The notes under the pieces: generated by a model
What the model was told of the DNA's origin: nothing
The model's input: only the letters and a program-made list of their open reading frames with translations
Databases searched by the model: none
Position numbers and translations under genes: made by a program
Assembly: GCF_015694735.1 (NCBI RefSeq)
Contig: NZ_JADQDP010000001.1
Span: forward strand, 372,001-436,000
DNA from: Hymenobacter properus
GTDB taxonomy: Bacteria > Bacteroidota > Bacteroidia > Cytophagales > Hymenobacteraceae
DNA length: 64,000 bases
Direction of reading: 5' to 3'
Part shown: positions 8,475 through 17,185 of the stretch, in pieces
Layout: every line of letters begins with the position of its first letter
Numbering within the stretch: the stretch's first letter is position 1

Positions 8475-9260
8475 ATGTCTTTCGCTACTATTTTCCGACC
8501 GATTATTGCCAGCCTCACGGTGCTGGGTGTGCTAGCGGCCGGTGCTTGCTCCAAAAAAGAAGCGGCTACCCCCAACACCGGCAATGTGACGGGCGTCATT
8601 ACGCCGATTGATGCGGCTGCAACAGTGATGCTGAACGACCAGTCGAATAAAACGATTAGCACGACTACCAGCGACGCCACCACCGGTGCCTTTACCTTCA
8701 ACGGGGTACAAGTTGGGGCTTACACGGTCACTGTTCAACCCACGCGCGGCTATGTGGCTCCCGCCCCAAAGCCCGTCACGGTGGCAGGAGGCCAAACCAC
8801 TGACATGGGCCAAGTGAAAGTAGCGGGCGACGGCACGCCCCACGGCGTGGTGACCTGGCGAGTGAACGGGGTTAATTACCGCGCCACTAATCTGACTGGC
8901 AGTATGCTCAGCAACCCGATTTCCATCACCGCAACGGTAACGAATGGTACGGTTATCGACTATGTCTACTTCACCATTAAGAATAACAACTACCAGACAG
9001 GCACTTACAACGTTACACGGAATGCCGCCGACCCCTACGCTTTCTATGCTACTTATGCCCGGTTCGACGGCTACACCCGGCTGGTGGAGTACACCACGAA
9101 CTATGTTCCGTCGTCGGCCACGATAAACGGGGCGCTGACCATTACCGCCTCTGACCCCACTGCTAAAACGCTCCGCGGCACCTTTGACTTCCTGGGGTAT
9201 AGCACCACCAGCCTCCCGGCCAGCACCGTCACAGACGGCACCTTTGACATTCACTACTAG
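8475..9260 (+). CDS. Putative lipoprotein with beta-sandwich repeat domain
   Basis: The 261-residue protein starts MSFATIFRPIIASL and has a lipobox ending LAAGAC, so it should be exported and lipid-anchored. Residues about 37-110 (GNVTGVITPIDAAATV, VGAYTVTVQPTRGYVA) look like a carboxypeptidase-regulatory-like (CarboxypepD_reg) beta-sandwich. The C-terminal part from about 122 (VTWRVNGVNYRATN) resembles the small beta-rich domains of Bacteroidota DUF6252-type lipoproteins, although that match is uncertain. Function is unknown. ATG 8475 is preferred over an overlapping TTG at 8472. It faces thrS and shares a long palindromic terminator with it. Confidence 0.75.
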   Translation: MSFATIFRPIIASLTVLGVLAAGACSKKEAATPNTGNVTGVITPIDAAATVMLNDQSNKTISTTTSDATTGAFTFNGVQVGAYTVTVQPTRGYVAPAPKPVTVAGGQTTDMGQVKVAGDGTPHGVVTWRVNGVNYRATNLTGSMLSNPISITATVTNGTVIDYVYFTIKNNNYQTGTYNVTRNAADPYAFYATYARFDGYTRLVEYTTNYVPSSATINGALTITASDPTAKTLRGTFDFLGYSTTSLPASTVTDGTFDIHY

Positions 9261-9287
9261 CCCATTTTCTCCAACAAGCTATTATCA

Positions 9288-9351
9288 GGCACGAGCTAAA
9301 ACAAAGAAGCCTCGCTAGTACTAGCGAGGCTTCTTTGTTTTAGCTCGTGCC
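9288..9351. terminator. 64-bp perfect palindrome, bidirectional terminator
   Basis: Bases 9288-9319 are the exact reverse complement of 9320-9351. The stem contains A-rich and T-rich blocks so that it ends in a U-run on both strands. It lies between the stop codons of the lipoprotein gene (9260) and thrS (9356), the expected place for a shared terminator. A perfect stem of 32 bp is far longer than needed. Confidence 0.85.
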
Positions 9352-9355
9352 CAGC

Positions 9356-11290
9356 TTACATGGCGTCCACCATCTGGCTTTGCACGCTTTTCACGAAGGC
9401 TTCGAGCGGCATGGAACCGAGGTCGCCTTCGCCGTGCTTGCGCACAGAGATGATATTGTCTTGGGCTTCCTTCTCGCCTACTACCAGCAGGTAAGGGATT
9501 TTGCCCATTTCGGCATCGCGGATTTTGCGGCCGATGCGCTCATCGCGGCCATCGACAGTGCCGCGCAGGTCGTGCTGCTCCAACTGGGCTTTCACCTGAT
9601 AGGCGTAGTCGCTGTACTTGTCGGAGATGGGCAGCACGATGAACTGCTCGGGCGTGAGCCAGAGCGGGAAGTTGCCACCGCAGTGCTCGATGAGCACGGC
9701 CACGAAACGCTCCAGGGAGCCGAACGGGGCGCGGTGAATCATCACCGGGCGCTGCTTGGAGTTGTCGGCGGCGGTGTATTCGAGGTCGAAACGCTCGGGC
9801 AGGTTGTAGTCGACCTGAATGGTGCCCAACTGCCAGCGGCGGCCGATGGCGTCGCGCACCATAAAGTCAAGCTTGGGGCCGTAGAAGGCAGCCTCGCCGT
9901 ATTCGGTGACGGTGTTGAGGCCTTTTTCGAGGGCGGCTTGCTGAATGGCAGCTTCGGCCTTCTCCCAGTTTTCGTCGGAGCCGATGTACTTGGTTTTGTT
10001 CTCGGGGTCGCGCAGCGAAATCTGGGCCGTGAAGTCGGGGAAATCCAGGGCCTTGAGGACGTAGAGCACGATGTCAATCACCTTGGTGAACTCCTCCAGC
10101 ACTTGGTCGGGACGGCAGAAGATGTGGGCATCGTCCTGCGTGAACCCGCGCACGCGGGTGAGGCCGTGCAGCTCGCCCGACTGCTCGTAGCGATACACGG
10201 TGCCGAACTCGGCGAGGCGCACGGGCAGGTCGCGGTAGCTGCGGGGCTCGGTTTTGTAGATTTCGCAGTGGTGCGGGCAGTTCATCGGCTTGAGCAAGAA
10301 CTCCTCACCGGGGTTAGGCGTCTTGATGGGCTGGAACGAGTCGGCGCCGTACTTCTCGTAGTGGCCGCTCGTCACATACAGCTCCTTGGAGCCAATGTGA
10401 GGGGTCACTACGGGCGAGTAGCCGGCTTTCACCTGAGCTTTGCGCAGGAACTGCTCGAGGCGCTCGCGCAGGGCGGTGCCTTTGGGCAGCCACAGGGGCA
10501 GGCCCGCTCCTACCTTCTCGGAGAAAGCGAACAGCTTCAGCTCTTTGCCGAGCTTGCGGTGGTCGCGGCGTTTGGCTTCCTCGAGGCGCTCGAGGTACTC
10601 GGCGAGGTCCTTGGCTTTGGGGAAGGTGATGCCATAGAGTCGCGTGAGCTGCTTGTTCTTCTCATCGCCGCGCCAGTAGGCGCCGGCCACGTTCATCAGC
10701 TTGGCCGCCTTAATGGTGCCGGTGTCGGGGATGTGCGGGCCGCGGCAGAGGTCGGTGAAGCCGCCCTGCGTGTAGAAGGTGATGTTGCCGTCTTCGAGGT
10801 TTTCGAGCAGCTCCAGCTTGTAGGGGTCCTGCTTCTCGGTGAAGTAGGCAATGGCGTCGGCTTTCGAGACTTCCTTGCGGATGTACTGGCTTTTGTTTTT
10901 GGCCAGCTCCAGCATTTTCTTCTCGATTTCGGGGAAGTCTTCGCTGCTGATGCTGCGGCCTTCGCCGAGGTCGACGTCGTAGTAGAAACCGTTTTCAATG
11001 GCCGGGCCGATGGCCAGCTTCACGCCGGGGTACAGTGCTTCCAGCGCCTCGGCCATGAGGTGGGCCGAAGAGTGCCAGTAGGTGGATTTGCCGGAGTCGT
11101 CGTTCCAGGTGAGGATGCTGACCTGCGCGTTGTCAGGCAAGGGGCGGTGGAGGTCGCGAACTTCGCCGTTGACCGAAACGGCCAAGGCGTTGCGGGCGAG
11201 GCCTTCGGAGATGCTGGCGGCCAGGTCGTAGCCGCTGGCGCCGTCGGCGAGCTGGCGCAGCGAGCCGTCGGGGAGCGTGATATTGAGCAT
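9356..11290 (-). CDS. thrS: Threonine--tRNA ligase
   Basis: The 644-residue class II synthetase attaches threonine to tRNA-Thr. Domains are TGS (about 1-62, [17 protein letters not shown]), the editing domain with [11 protein letters not shown] and [12 protein letters not shown], the catalytic core with [11 protein letters not shown], motif 2 ([20 protein letters not shown]) and motif 3 ([15 protein letters not shown]), and the anticodon-binding domain (about 545-644). The zinc ligands (C in MNCPHH, H, and H in IHRAP) are present. The frame opens ten codons earlier, but MLNITLPDG at 11290 is the family start. It lies near infC-rpmI-rplT in the usual order but is separated by an opposite-strand gene. 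Confidence 0.96.
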   Translation of the reverse strand: MLNITLPDGSLRQLADGASGYDLAASISEGLARNALAVSVNGEVRDLHRPLPDNAQVSILTWNDDSGKSTYWHSSAHLMAEALEALYPGVKLAIGPAIENGFYYDVDLGEGRSISSEDFPEIEKKMLELAKNKSQYIRKEVSKADAIAYFTEKQDPYKLELLENLEDGNITFYTQGGFTDLCRGPHIPDTGTIKAAKLMNVAGAYWRGDEKNKQLTRLYGITFPKAKDLAEYLERLEEAKRRDHRKLGKELKLFAFSEKVGAGLPLWLPKGTALRERLEQFLRKAQVKAGYSPVVTPHIGSKELYVTSGHYEKYGADSFQPIKTPNPGEEFLLKPMNCPHHCEIYKTEPRSYRDLPVRLAEFGTVYRYEQSGELHGLTRVRGFTQDDAHIFCRPDQVLEEFTKVIDIVLYVLKALDFPDFTAQISLRDPENKTKYIGSDENWEKAEAAIQQAALEKGLNTVTEYGEAAFYGPKLDFMVRDAIGRRWQLGTIQVDYNLPERFDLEYTAADNSKQRPVMIHRAPFGSLERFVAVLIEHCGGNFPLWLTPEQFIVLPISDKYSDYAYQVKAQLEQHDLRGTVDGRDERIGRKIRDAEMGKIPYLLVVGEKEAQDNIISVRKHGEGDLGSMPLEAFVKSVQSQMVDAM

Positions 11291-11388
11291 ACTGATACTA
11301 AAAGGTTGCCAGAGCGGCAAAGCAGGCGCAAGTTAGCAAATGCGCAACAAGGCTAACCCATTAGCTGAGCAGAAAATGCCATGGAGCG

Positions 11389-12546
11389 CTAGTCGGCGCT
11401 AGGGGCGCGGGCCGGCAGCGGGGCAATGGGCTGCGGCCGGGCCGGCGCAACCGGGCGGCGGTAGTAGTAGCGCGGTGTGGTGCGCAGGCTGTCGGGCAGT
11501 GAAGCCTGCACCCGTTCGTTGGTTTTCCAGACTTTGAAGGTCCAGTGCGCGTTGCCGGGGTTTTCGGCTACCAGTTGGCGGTATTGGGCCAGCGCTTCGG
11601 GCAGACGGTTCTGCGTTTCGAGGGCTTCGGCGAGCAGGGCGCGAGCTTCGGGCAGGCGCGGGTTGCGGCGCAGGGCGCGGGTGAGGTGCTGGATGACAGC
11701 GGCCGGCTGCCGGGTTTTGGCGGCTGCGAGACCCAGGCGGTAGTCGGCCCGATACACGGTGGTATCGAGGGCCAGGGCGCGGCGGTAGTACCACAGGGCA
11801 CTGTCGGGGCGGCCCTGCAGCTCCAGCTGGCGGCCGTAGTCGTAGCGCAGCAGGCCCGAAGTGGTATCGAGCTTCATACCCTGGGCGGCGTACTTGGCCG
11901 CTTCTTCCGGAATGCGCCAGGCATTCAGCAAGAAAGCCAGCTGATGCAGAATTTCAGGCTCGCGGGGGTCACGGGCCAGGGCGTCCTGCAGATACTGCAC
12001 AGCGGTACTGGTGTCAGCAGTGGCGGCGTAGGCCAAGCCTTTGTAGAAGAGCGCCGCTGGCTGGTCAGGGTCGAGGCGTAAGGTGCGGTCGAGGTTGTCG
12101 AGAGCGGCGGGGTAGTTGCGGGCGGCTAGGTGCGTCTCCCCTACCAGCAAGGGCAATTCGGGGCCACCAAATCCGTGCTCGGCCGCTTGGCGCGCGGCGG
12201 CCAGCGCTTCCTTGAGCTGGCCCAGTGCCCGGAACGTACGTGCTTGCAGGAAATAAAGGCTGCCGTCGGTGTCATCAATAGCCAGGGCCGCCTCGACGTC
12301 GGCGAGGGCCGCGCGGGGCTGGCCAGCGGCCAGGCGCAGGGTGGCCCGCTTAGCCAGCAGGGCCGTATTCTGGGGGGCGCGCTCAATGGCACCGTTCAAC
12401 TCATCGGCCTGCACGCGGGGGCCGCTTTGCACGGTGGCCAAGTTGACCAACGTATCGGCACGCTCGTCGGGCGCGGTTTGGCAGGCCGAAACCGCCCACC
12501 CCAGCAGGGGCAAGGCAAGCGAACTGAAAAACCGAGTTTTCGACAT
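11389..12546 (-). CDS. TPR-repeat lipoprotein
   Basis: The 385-residue protein has a signal sequence MSKTRFFSSLALPLLGWAVS and a lipobox ending VSAC, so it should be a lipoprotein. Most of the chain (about 45-350) is tetratricopeptide repeats with the usual W/L/G/Y/A/P spacing, for example LYFLQARTFRALGQLKEAL, YYRRALALDTT and ALAQYRQLVAENPGN. TPR proteins act as protein-binding scaffolds. The partner is unknown. The tail is Pro/Ala-rich. It is followed on the same strand by thrS about 100 bases on and preceded by another TPR-like gene 62 bases upstream. Confidence 0.8.
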   Translation of the reverse strand: MSKTRFFSSLALPLLGWAVSACQTAPDERADTLVNLATVQSGPRVQADELNGAIERAPQNTALLAKRATLRLAAGQPRAALADVEAALAIDDTDGSLYFLQARTFRALGQLKEALAAARQAAEHGFGGPELPLLVGETHLAARNYPAALDNLDRTLRLDPDQPAALFYKGLAYAATADTSTAVQYLQDALARDPREPEILHQLAFLLNAWRIPEEAAKYAAQGMKLDTTSGLLRYDYGRQLELQGRPDSALWYYRRALALDTTVYRADYRLGLAAAKTRQPAAVIQHLTRALRRNPRLPEARALLAEALETQNRLPEALAQYRQLVAENPGNAHWTFKVWKTNERVQASLPDSLRTTPRYYYRRPVAPARPQPIAPLPARAPSAD

Positions 12547-12608
12547 GATGGGCCCAGTGAAGGACTGCAAAGAAAAGAGCTAGGGAGCCAGCTAACCGAA
12601 ATATCCGC

Positions 12609-13556
12609 TCACTTCGTCTTTTTTCCGGCGGTGTCGGCGGGTTGGTTCGGGGCGTTGGCTGTCACAGGTTCCGGCTGGCTGTCCTGCCGCTTTTGGTGGC
12701 GGGCAGCGGCGCGAAGCAGCGGCGGGAGCATTTTCCGGCACAGGCGGCTCACTACGAGGTCGTCGCTGGTGATGGGCGGGATTTTATCGGCTTCGCGCAG
12801 CACCTCGATGGCCCGGCGGCGACGGCCCTGGTAGCGGCACATGCGGGCCAGGTCGTAGCAAAATTGCAGGTTGTTGGGCGCCAGGCGATGTGCTTTTTCC
12901 AGGTCGTCCATGGCCTCGCGACTGTCGCCGCCGTCGGGTACATCGCCCAGCACCAGCTTGCTGTAAAGGCGCTCTAGCAGGTTGTAGTGCGCCACGCGGT
13001 ACTGCCAACGGCCCAGCAACTGCCAGGCTTCGGGCAAATCAGGCCGCTTCTCGGTGGCCAGGTATACGTGCGAGCGCAGGTCGCGGAAGGCGTGCAGGCG
13101 CGCGCCAGCTCGATAGAGCGTGGCCTGGCTGAAGAGCGCCACGGCTACGGCGTAGTTGCTTTCGCCGCCTTCGGGGCGCAGCAGCAGGGCGCGGTCGGCG
13201 TATTGGCGGGCGGCGTCGAAGTAAGCGGCTTTGCGGGTTTCGTCGGAGTAGCGCCCGCCGATGCGGGCACTGAGCACGGCCGCCTGCCACAGGGCCAGGT
13301 AGTGGTTGGGCACGGTGCTCAACACTTCCTGATACACGGCCAGCGCTTCCGAATCCTTGAACTGGTTGGTGAGCCGGGCGGCCTGGAACAGTTTCACACG
13401 CACGGCCGGCGGGTCGGTAGCCGGCGGCGGAGCCACGCGTACGGCCGGCACTCTGTGCTTGGCCGGCTGCGCCCAGGTGGGCGCAGCGCAGCCCACCAAG
13501 GCCACCCCGTATAGTATCCTTCGACCGACAGCCAACCAATTCACCAGACAAATCAA
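12609..13556 (-). CDS. Exported TPR-like protein
   Basis: About 315 residues with an N-terminal export signal that ends either at a lipobox-like LVGC or at a signal peptidase I site TWA-Q. The middle contains helical repeat segments (DSEALAVYQEVLSTVPNHYLA, AARQYADRALLLRP, DLEKAHRLAPNNLQFCYDLA) of TPR type, and the tail is basic and Pro-rich. There is no ATG: the frame opens at TTG 13556, and GTG 13544 is an alternative. Function is unknown. It lies between topoisomerase IV subunit A and another TPR gene on the same strand. Confidence 0.7.
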   Translation of the reverse strand: MICLVNWLAVGRRILYGVALVGCAAPTWAQPAKHRVPAVRVAPPPATDPPAVRVKLFQAARLTNQFKDSEALAVYQEVLSTVPNHYLALWQAAVLSARIGGRYSDETRKAAYFDAARQYADRALLLRPEGGESNYAVAVALFSQATLYRAGARLHAFRDLRSHVYLATEKRPDLPEAWQLLGRWQYRVAHYNLLERLYSKLVLGDVPDGGDSREAMDDLEKAHRLAPNNLQFCYDLARMCRYQGRRRRAIEVLREADKIPPITSDDLVVSRLCRKMLPPLLRAAARHQKRQDSQPEPVTANAPNQPADTAGKKTK

Positions 13557-13672
13557 CTAAGAGCTTGCGATTTCGAGCAAAGAACGGCACGAGAACAGGT
13601 GAATGTTCATCGTGCGGAAAGGCCCGCTTTGGCTGGTGCAGGTACAGGAATTTGCCTAGCCACAAGCCGCTG

Positions 13673-16648
13673 CTAAAACAACAAGCCCAGCTGCGCCTTG
13701 GGCCGCTTCAGCAACTCCTGGGCGCGGGCCACTTCCTCGGCGGTCACGTCCACCGGGCCGGTGGGCTCGGGGCGGGGCGCTTCGGGTGCAGCAGCGGTAT
13801 CGGCAGCTTTGGGCAGGGCGCGTTTTTTGGCTACCTCACGCCGCTGCGGCTCGGGGCCTTCGTCGGTGAGCAGGGTGAGGGCGTGGATTTTGTAATAGTT
13901 GAGCTTATTGCCCATGGCCTTCCAGCCCTTCACGTCGATGAACTCGTGCAAGGCGATTTTTTCGGTTTCCTTGTCGGCCTTTTTGTCTTTCTGCACCTTT
14001 AGCTCCACCAGCGGCTCGGGATTAGCCGTCACGGCCAACAGCTTCGAGCCTTTGGTTTCCGAAATGAAGGTAAAACGCTTGCTCAGCGTGCTGGTTTCAA
14101 TCTTAAACCGCTTCACGTAGTGCAGCTTGGTTTCGCCATCCATGTACACCGTCGAAAGGACGGTGTCGGCCTCGAACTTGCGCAACAAGAGAATGTTGGG
14201 CACGTCGAAGTGGATAGCCGGGTCGGGCGGTGTCAGCTCGTAGCTGCCGTCTTTGAACACCACCAGGATGGTGTCGTCGGTGTCGAAGGCGCCCAGGTAC
14301 CGGCCGTGCGCGGCGGTGGTGAGGCGGCCCACTACGCTGTCGAAGAACATCTCGCGCCCGCCCAAGGTGGAATCGCCCAATGACTTCTGCGTGATTTTCT
14401 TGATGGGCTGCTTGGTTACGATGTTGCCCATCGAGCCCTTGCCTTTGATGGCCAAGTCGGCAAAGTCGAAGTCGAATTGCTTCACCCGCGCCGGCGCCTT
14501 GTCGCTGAGCTGAATGCTCACAATTTCCGACTCCGAGTTGGGGTTCGCCGTGAGGTAGAGCGTCTTGGTGCCCTTGGTGCCCTTGGTGAGGTCGTAAACT
14601 TTGTCGCGCGTGATGCCTGACACCAGGAAGCGCTTGGCAAATGAAATGCCCGAGGCACCGTCGAGGTACACCATGTTGTACACCAAACGGTCGTCGTTCT
14701 TGTTGTACACGCCCACGTGCAGGATGTCCTTGCCCACGAAGGTCTTCTCGGCGATTTTGCTCACCGTGAAGGTGCCGTCGCGCCGGATGGCGATGATGTC
14801 ATCCAGGTCGGAGCAGTCGCAGATGGTCACGGCGTGTTCGTCCTTTTTCAGGCCGTAGCCCACGAAGCCGTCGGCGTAGTTCACGTAGAGCTTCTGGTTG
14901 GCCACGGCCACTTTCTGGGCTGTCACCACGTCGAAGGTGCGGAGCTGGGTTTTACGTTCGCGGCCGGCGCCGTACTTTTTCAACAGGCCCTCGAAGTACC
15001 GGATGGCGTAGCGCGTGAGGTTGGCCAGGTGGTCGGCCACCTCGGCCAGTTCAGTTTCGAGGCGCTGCAAGTACTCGTCGGCCTTGAAGCCGTCGTACTT
15101 CGAAATGCGCTTGATGCGGATTTCGGTGAGGCGCGTGAGGTCTTCTTCCGTGATGGCGCGGCGCAGCACAATGCGCTGGTCGTCGGCCCGGGCCTTCTCC
15201 CCTTCTATGCGCACAAATTTCTTCAGGCCTTTGTCGATGGTCTCAAGGATTTCCTCCCAGCTTTCGCACTCCTCAATCTTGCGGTAGATGCGGTTTTCGA
15301 TGAAAATCTTCTCCAGCGAGGCGTTGTGCCACTTTTCCCACAGCTCGTCCTGGCGGATTTCCAGCTCGCGCTCCAGCAGCCGCACCGTGGCCCGGGTGCT
15401 GAGGCGCAGCACCTCCTCCACGCCCACAAAGCGCGGCTTCTCGTCGATAATGACGCAGGTGTTGGGCGAGATGCTGATTTCGCAGTCGGTGAAGGCGTAC
15501 AGCGCGTCCATGGTCAAGTCGGGCGAGATGCCGGTGGGCAGGTGCACCTGAATTTCCACGTTGGCGGCCGTGTTGTCGACCACCTTCTTAATCTTGATTT
15601 TGTTGGCCTCGCTGGCTTTCACGATGCTTTCCATCAGCGCCGTGGTGGTGGTGCCGTAGGGAATGTCGCGGATGACCAGCAGGGTCTTGTCGACCTTCTC
15701 GATGGTGGCGCGCAGACGGATTTTGGCACCGCGCAGGCCTGAGTTGTAATTACTCACGTCGCACAAGCCGCCGGTCGAAAAGTCCGGAAACAGCTGTACT
15801 TCGCGTCCTTTCAGCAGGTCGATGCTGGCCCGGCACAACTCCTGGAAGTTGTGGGGCATAATCTTGGTGCTCAAGCCCACGGCAATGCCTTCCACGCCCT
15901 GCGCCAGCAACAGCGGGAACTTCACGGGCAGCGTGGTGGGCTCGCGCTTGCGGCCGTCGTAGCTGAGCTGCCACTCGGTGGTGTCGGGGTTGAACACCAC
16001 GTCGAGCGCAAACTTCGAAAGGCGGGCCTCGATGTAGCGAGGCGCGGCGGCGCCGTCGCCGGTGCGCACGTCACCCCAGTTGCCCTGGGTTTCGATGAGC
16101 AGGTCTTTCTGGCCCAGGTTCACCATGGCGTCGCCGATGCTGGCGTCGCCGTGGGGGTGGTACTGCATGGTCTGACCAATGACGTTGGCCACTTTGTTGA
16201 AGCGGCCATCGTCCATCTCCTTCATGGCGTGCAGAATGCGCCGCTGCACGGGCTTGAGGCCGTCCTCGATGGCCGGCACGGCGCGCTCCAGAATCACGTA
16301 GGAGGCATAGTCCAGAAACCAGTTCTGGTACATGCCGCGCACGGTGGCCACGTCGTGGATGGTTTCGCCGGGGGCAAACTTGGGTTCCTCCTCGGTTTCG
16401 GGCTCGGTCACGGGCGGCGCCTCTACTTCCGGCGTGAACTGGCCGAACAAATCGGCCGCCAGCGGGGCCGCTTCATCGGCTTCATCCCCTGCTGGTTCGC
16501 CATCGGTGGTTTCCGCCGCGTTGGCCGGCTCCACGGCATCTTCGGCTGCGGCGGGCGAGAAGGCGCCCAAATCAAAATCCACCGAGTCGCCGGGTTGCAA
16601 AAAATCTTGGTCGGGAGCGTCGGAGGCGGGAGTATCGAGAGTAGCCAC
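13673..16648 (-). CDS. parC: DNA topoisomerase IV / gyrase subunit A
   Basis: The 991-residue protein is the DNA-breaking subunit of a type IIA topoisomerase. After an acidic, Ala/Pro-rich extension (about 1-95) comes the breakage-reunion domain (RAVPAIEDGLKPVQRRIL, YHPHGDASIGDAM) with the catalytic tyrosine in GAAAPRYIEARLS, a long coiled-coil arm, and a C-terminal beta-pinwheel (about 600-880) followed by a Pro/Ala-rich tail. It pairs with the B subunit at 17186-19129 on the same strand. Bacteroidota call this pair ParC/ParE. A gyrase role cannot be excluded from sequence alone. A promoter box at 16688-16681 suggests it is transcribed separately from the B subunit. Confidence 0.92.
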   Translation of the reverse strand: MATLDTPASDAPDQDFLQPGDSVDFDLGAFSPAAAEDAVEPANAAETTDGEPAGDEADEAAPLAADLFGQFTPEVEAPPVTEPETEEEPKFAPGETIHDVATVRGMYQNWFLDYASYVILERAVPAIEDGLKPVQRRILHAMKEMDDGRFNKVANVIGQTMQYHPHGDASIGDAMVNLGQKDLLIETQGNWGDVRTGDGAAAPRYIEARLSKFALDVVFNPDTTEWQLSYDGRKREPTTLPVKFPLLLAQGVEGIAVGLSTKIMPHNFQELCRASIDLLKGREVQLFPDFSTGGLCDVSNYNSGLRGAKIRLRATIEKVDKTLLVIRDIPYGTTTTALMESIVKASEANKIKIKKVVDNTAANVEIQVHLPTGISPDLTMDALYAFTDCEISISPNTCVIIDEKPRFVGVEEVLRLSTRATVRLLERELEIRQDELWEKWHNASLEKIFIENRIYRKIEECESWEEILETIDKGLKKFVRIEGEKARADDQRIVLRRAITEEDLTRLTEIRIKRISKYDGFKADEYLQRLETELAEVADHLANLTRYAIRYFEGLLKKYGAGRERKTQLRTFDVVTAQKVAVANQKLYVNYADGFVGYGLKKDEHAVTICDCSDLDDIIAIRRDGTFTVSKIAEKTFVGKDILHVGVYNKNDDRLVYNMVYLDGASGISFAKRFLVSGITRDKVYDLTKGTKGTKTLYLTANPNSESEIVSIQLSDKAPARVKQFDFDFADLAIKGKGSMGNIVTKQPIKKITQKSLGDSTLGGREMFFDSVVGRLTTAAHGRYLGAFDTDDTILVVFKDGSYELTPPDPAIHFDVPNILLLRKFEADTVLSTVYMDGETKLHYVKRFKIETSTLSKRFTFISETKGSKLLAVTANPEPLVELKVQKDKKADKETEKIALHEFIDVKGWKAMGNKLNYYKIHALTLLTDEGPEPQRREVAKKRALPKAADTAAAPEAPRPEPTGPVDVTAEEVARAQELLKRPKAQLGLLF

Positions 16649-16680
16649 GAGGTAAACGAATGAGGTCGGCGAAGTGCCGT

Positions 16681-16710
16681 CAAAAATACCGGAATCAGCG
16701 CGGAGCGCAA
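16681..16710 (-). promoter_or_regulatory. Predicted parC promoter
   Basis: The minus strand has TATTTTTG at 16688-16681, an exact TAnnTTTG box, and TTG at 16710-16708 with a 19-base spacer. The predicted leader is about 25 bases. Confidence 0.6.
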
Positions 16711-17185
16711 CAATTCACAATTATTGCTGCCGCTGGAAAGTTCCCAATATTATTAGCGAAACTAATTTATTGCTTCGCAGCCTGGCAAAGGCTAAACAGG
16801 GAGCTGCTTCAAATTACGGCATTTTTGCAGCAATAAGCAAGCTAAATAAAATAGCCAAACCTGTGAGCCGAAACCCCAGCAAGCTGAACAATCCTTTTCA
16901 AACCGAAGCGCACGAAAAAAGCCCGAACCAAAGGTCCGGGCTTTTCCGTGGAATTTGCCGAACAGTCTACCCCTGTCCGACGCTTCAAACGTACGCATAA
17001 AAATTTATTATTCCCAAATCCCAACTGCTGATTTAATTAATTTTTAACGTTCATCAGCTTGAATAGCCTATTTTTTCCAAAATCAGGAATGAAACATGGC
17101 AATATATCTGAATAGGAATTGGGTCTATACCGCTTGAATACAACAGTTGAGTATTGGGGGCGGCGGCAGTGTTATTCTGGGAACA
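16711..17185. other. AT-rich gap between the topoisomerase subunits
   Basis: The stretch is clearly more AT-rich than its surroundings. Apart from the parE terminator at 16921-16941 I see no open frame with coding character, RNA gene or repeat. It may hold upstream elements of the parC promoter. Confidence 0.6.
16921..16941 (-). terminator. Terminator of parE
   Basis: On the minus strand GCCCGGACC, TTT and GGTTCGGGC form a 9-bp stem with one G-T pair, followed by six T residues. It lies about 245 bases past the parE stop. Confidence 0.75.

Noticed and set aside
9288..9351. Phage or element attachment site
   Set aside because: It is a simple palindrome between convergent stop codons with U-runs on both strands and no integrase nearby.
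14717..15742. Long open frame (341 codons) on the plus strand opposite parC
   Set aside because: It lies fully antisense to a conserved topoisomerase gene in GC-rich DNA, has repetitive His/Ala/Val-type composition and no domain motif. It is a shadow frame.
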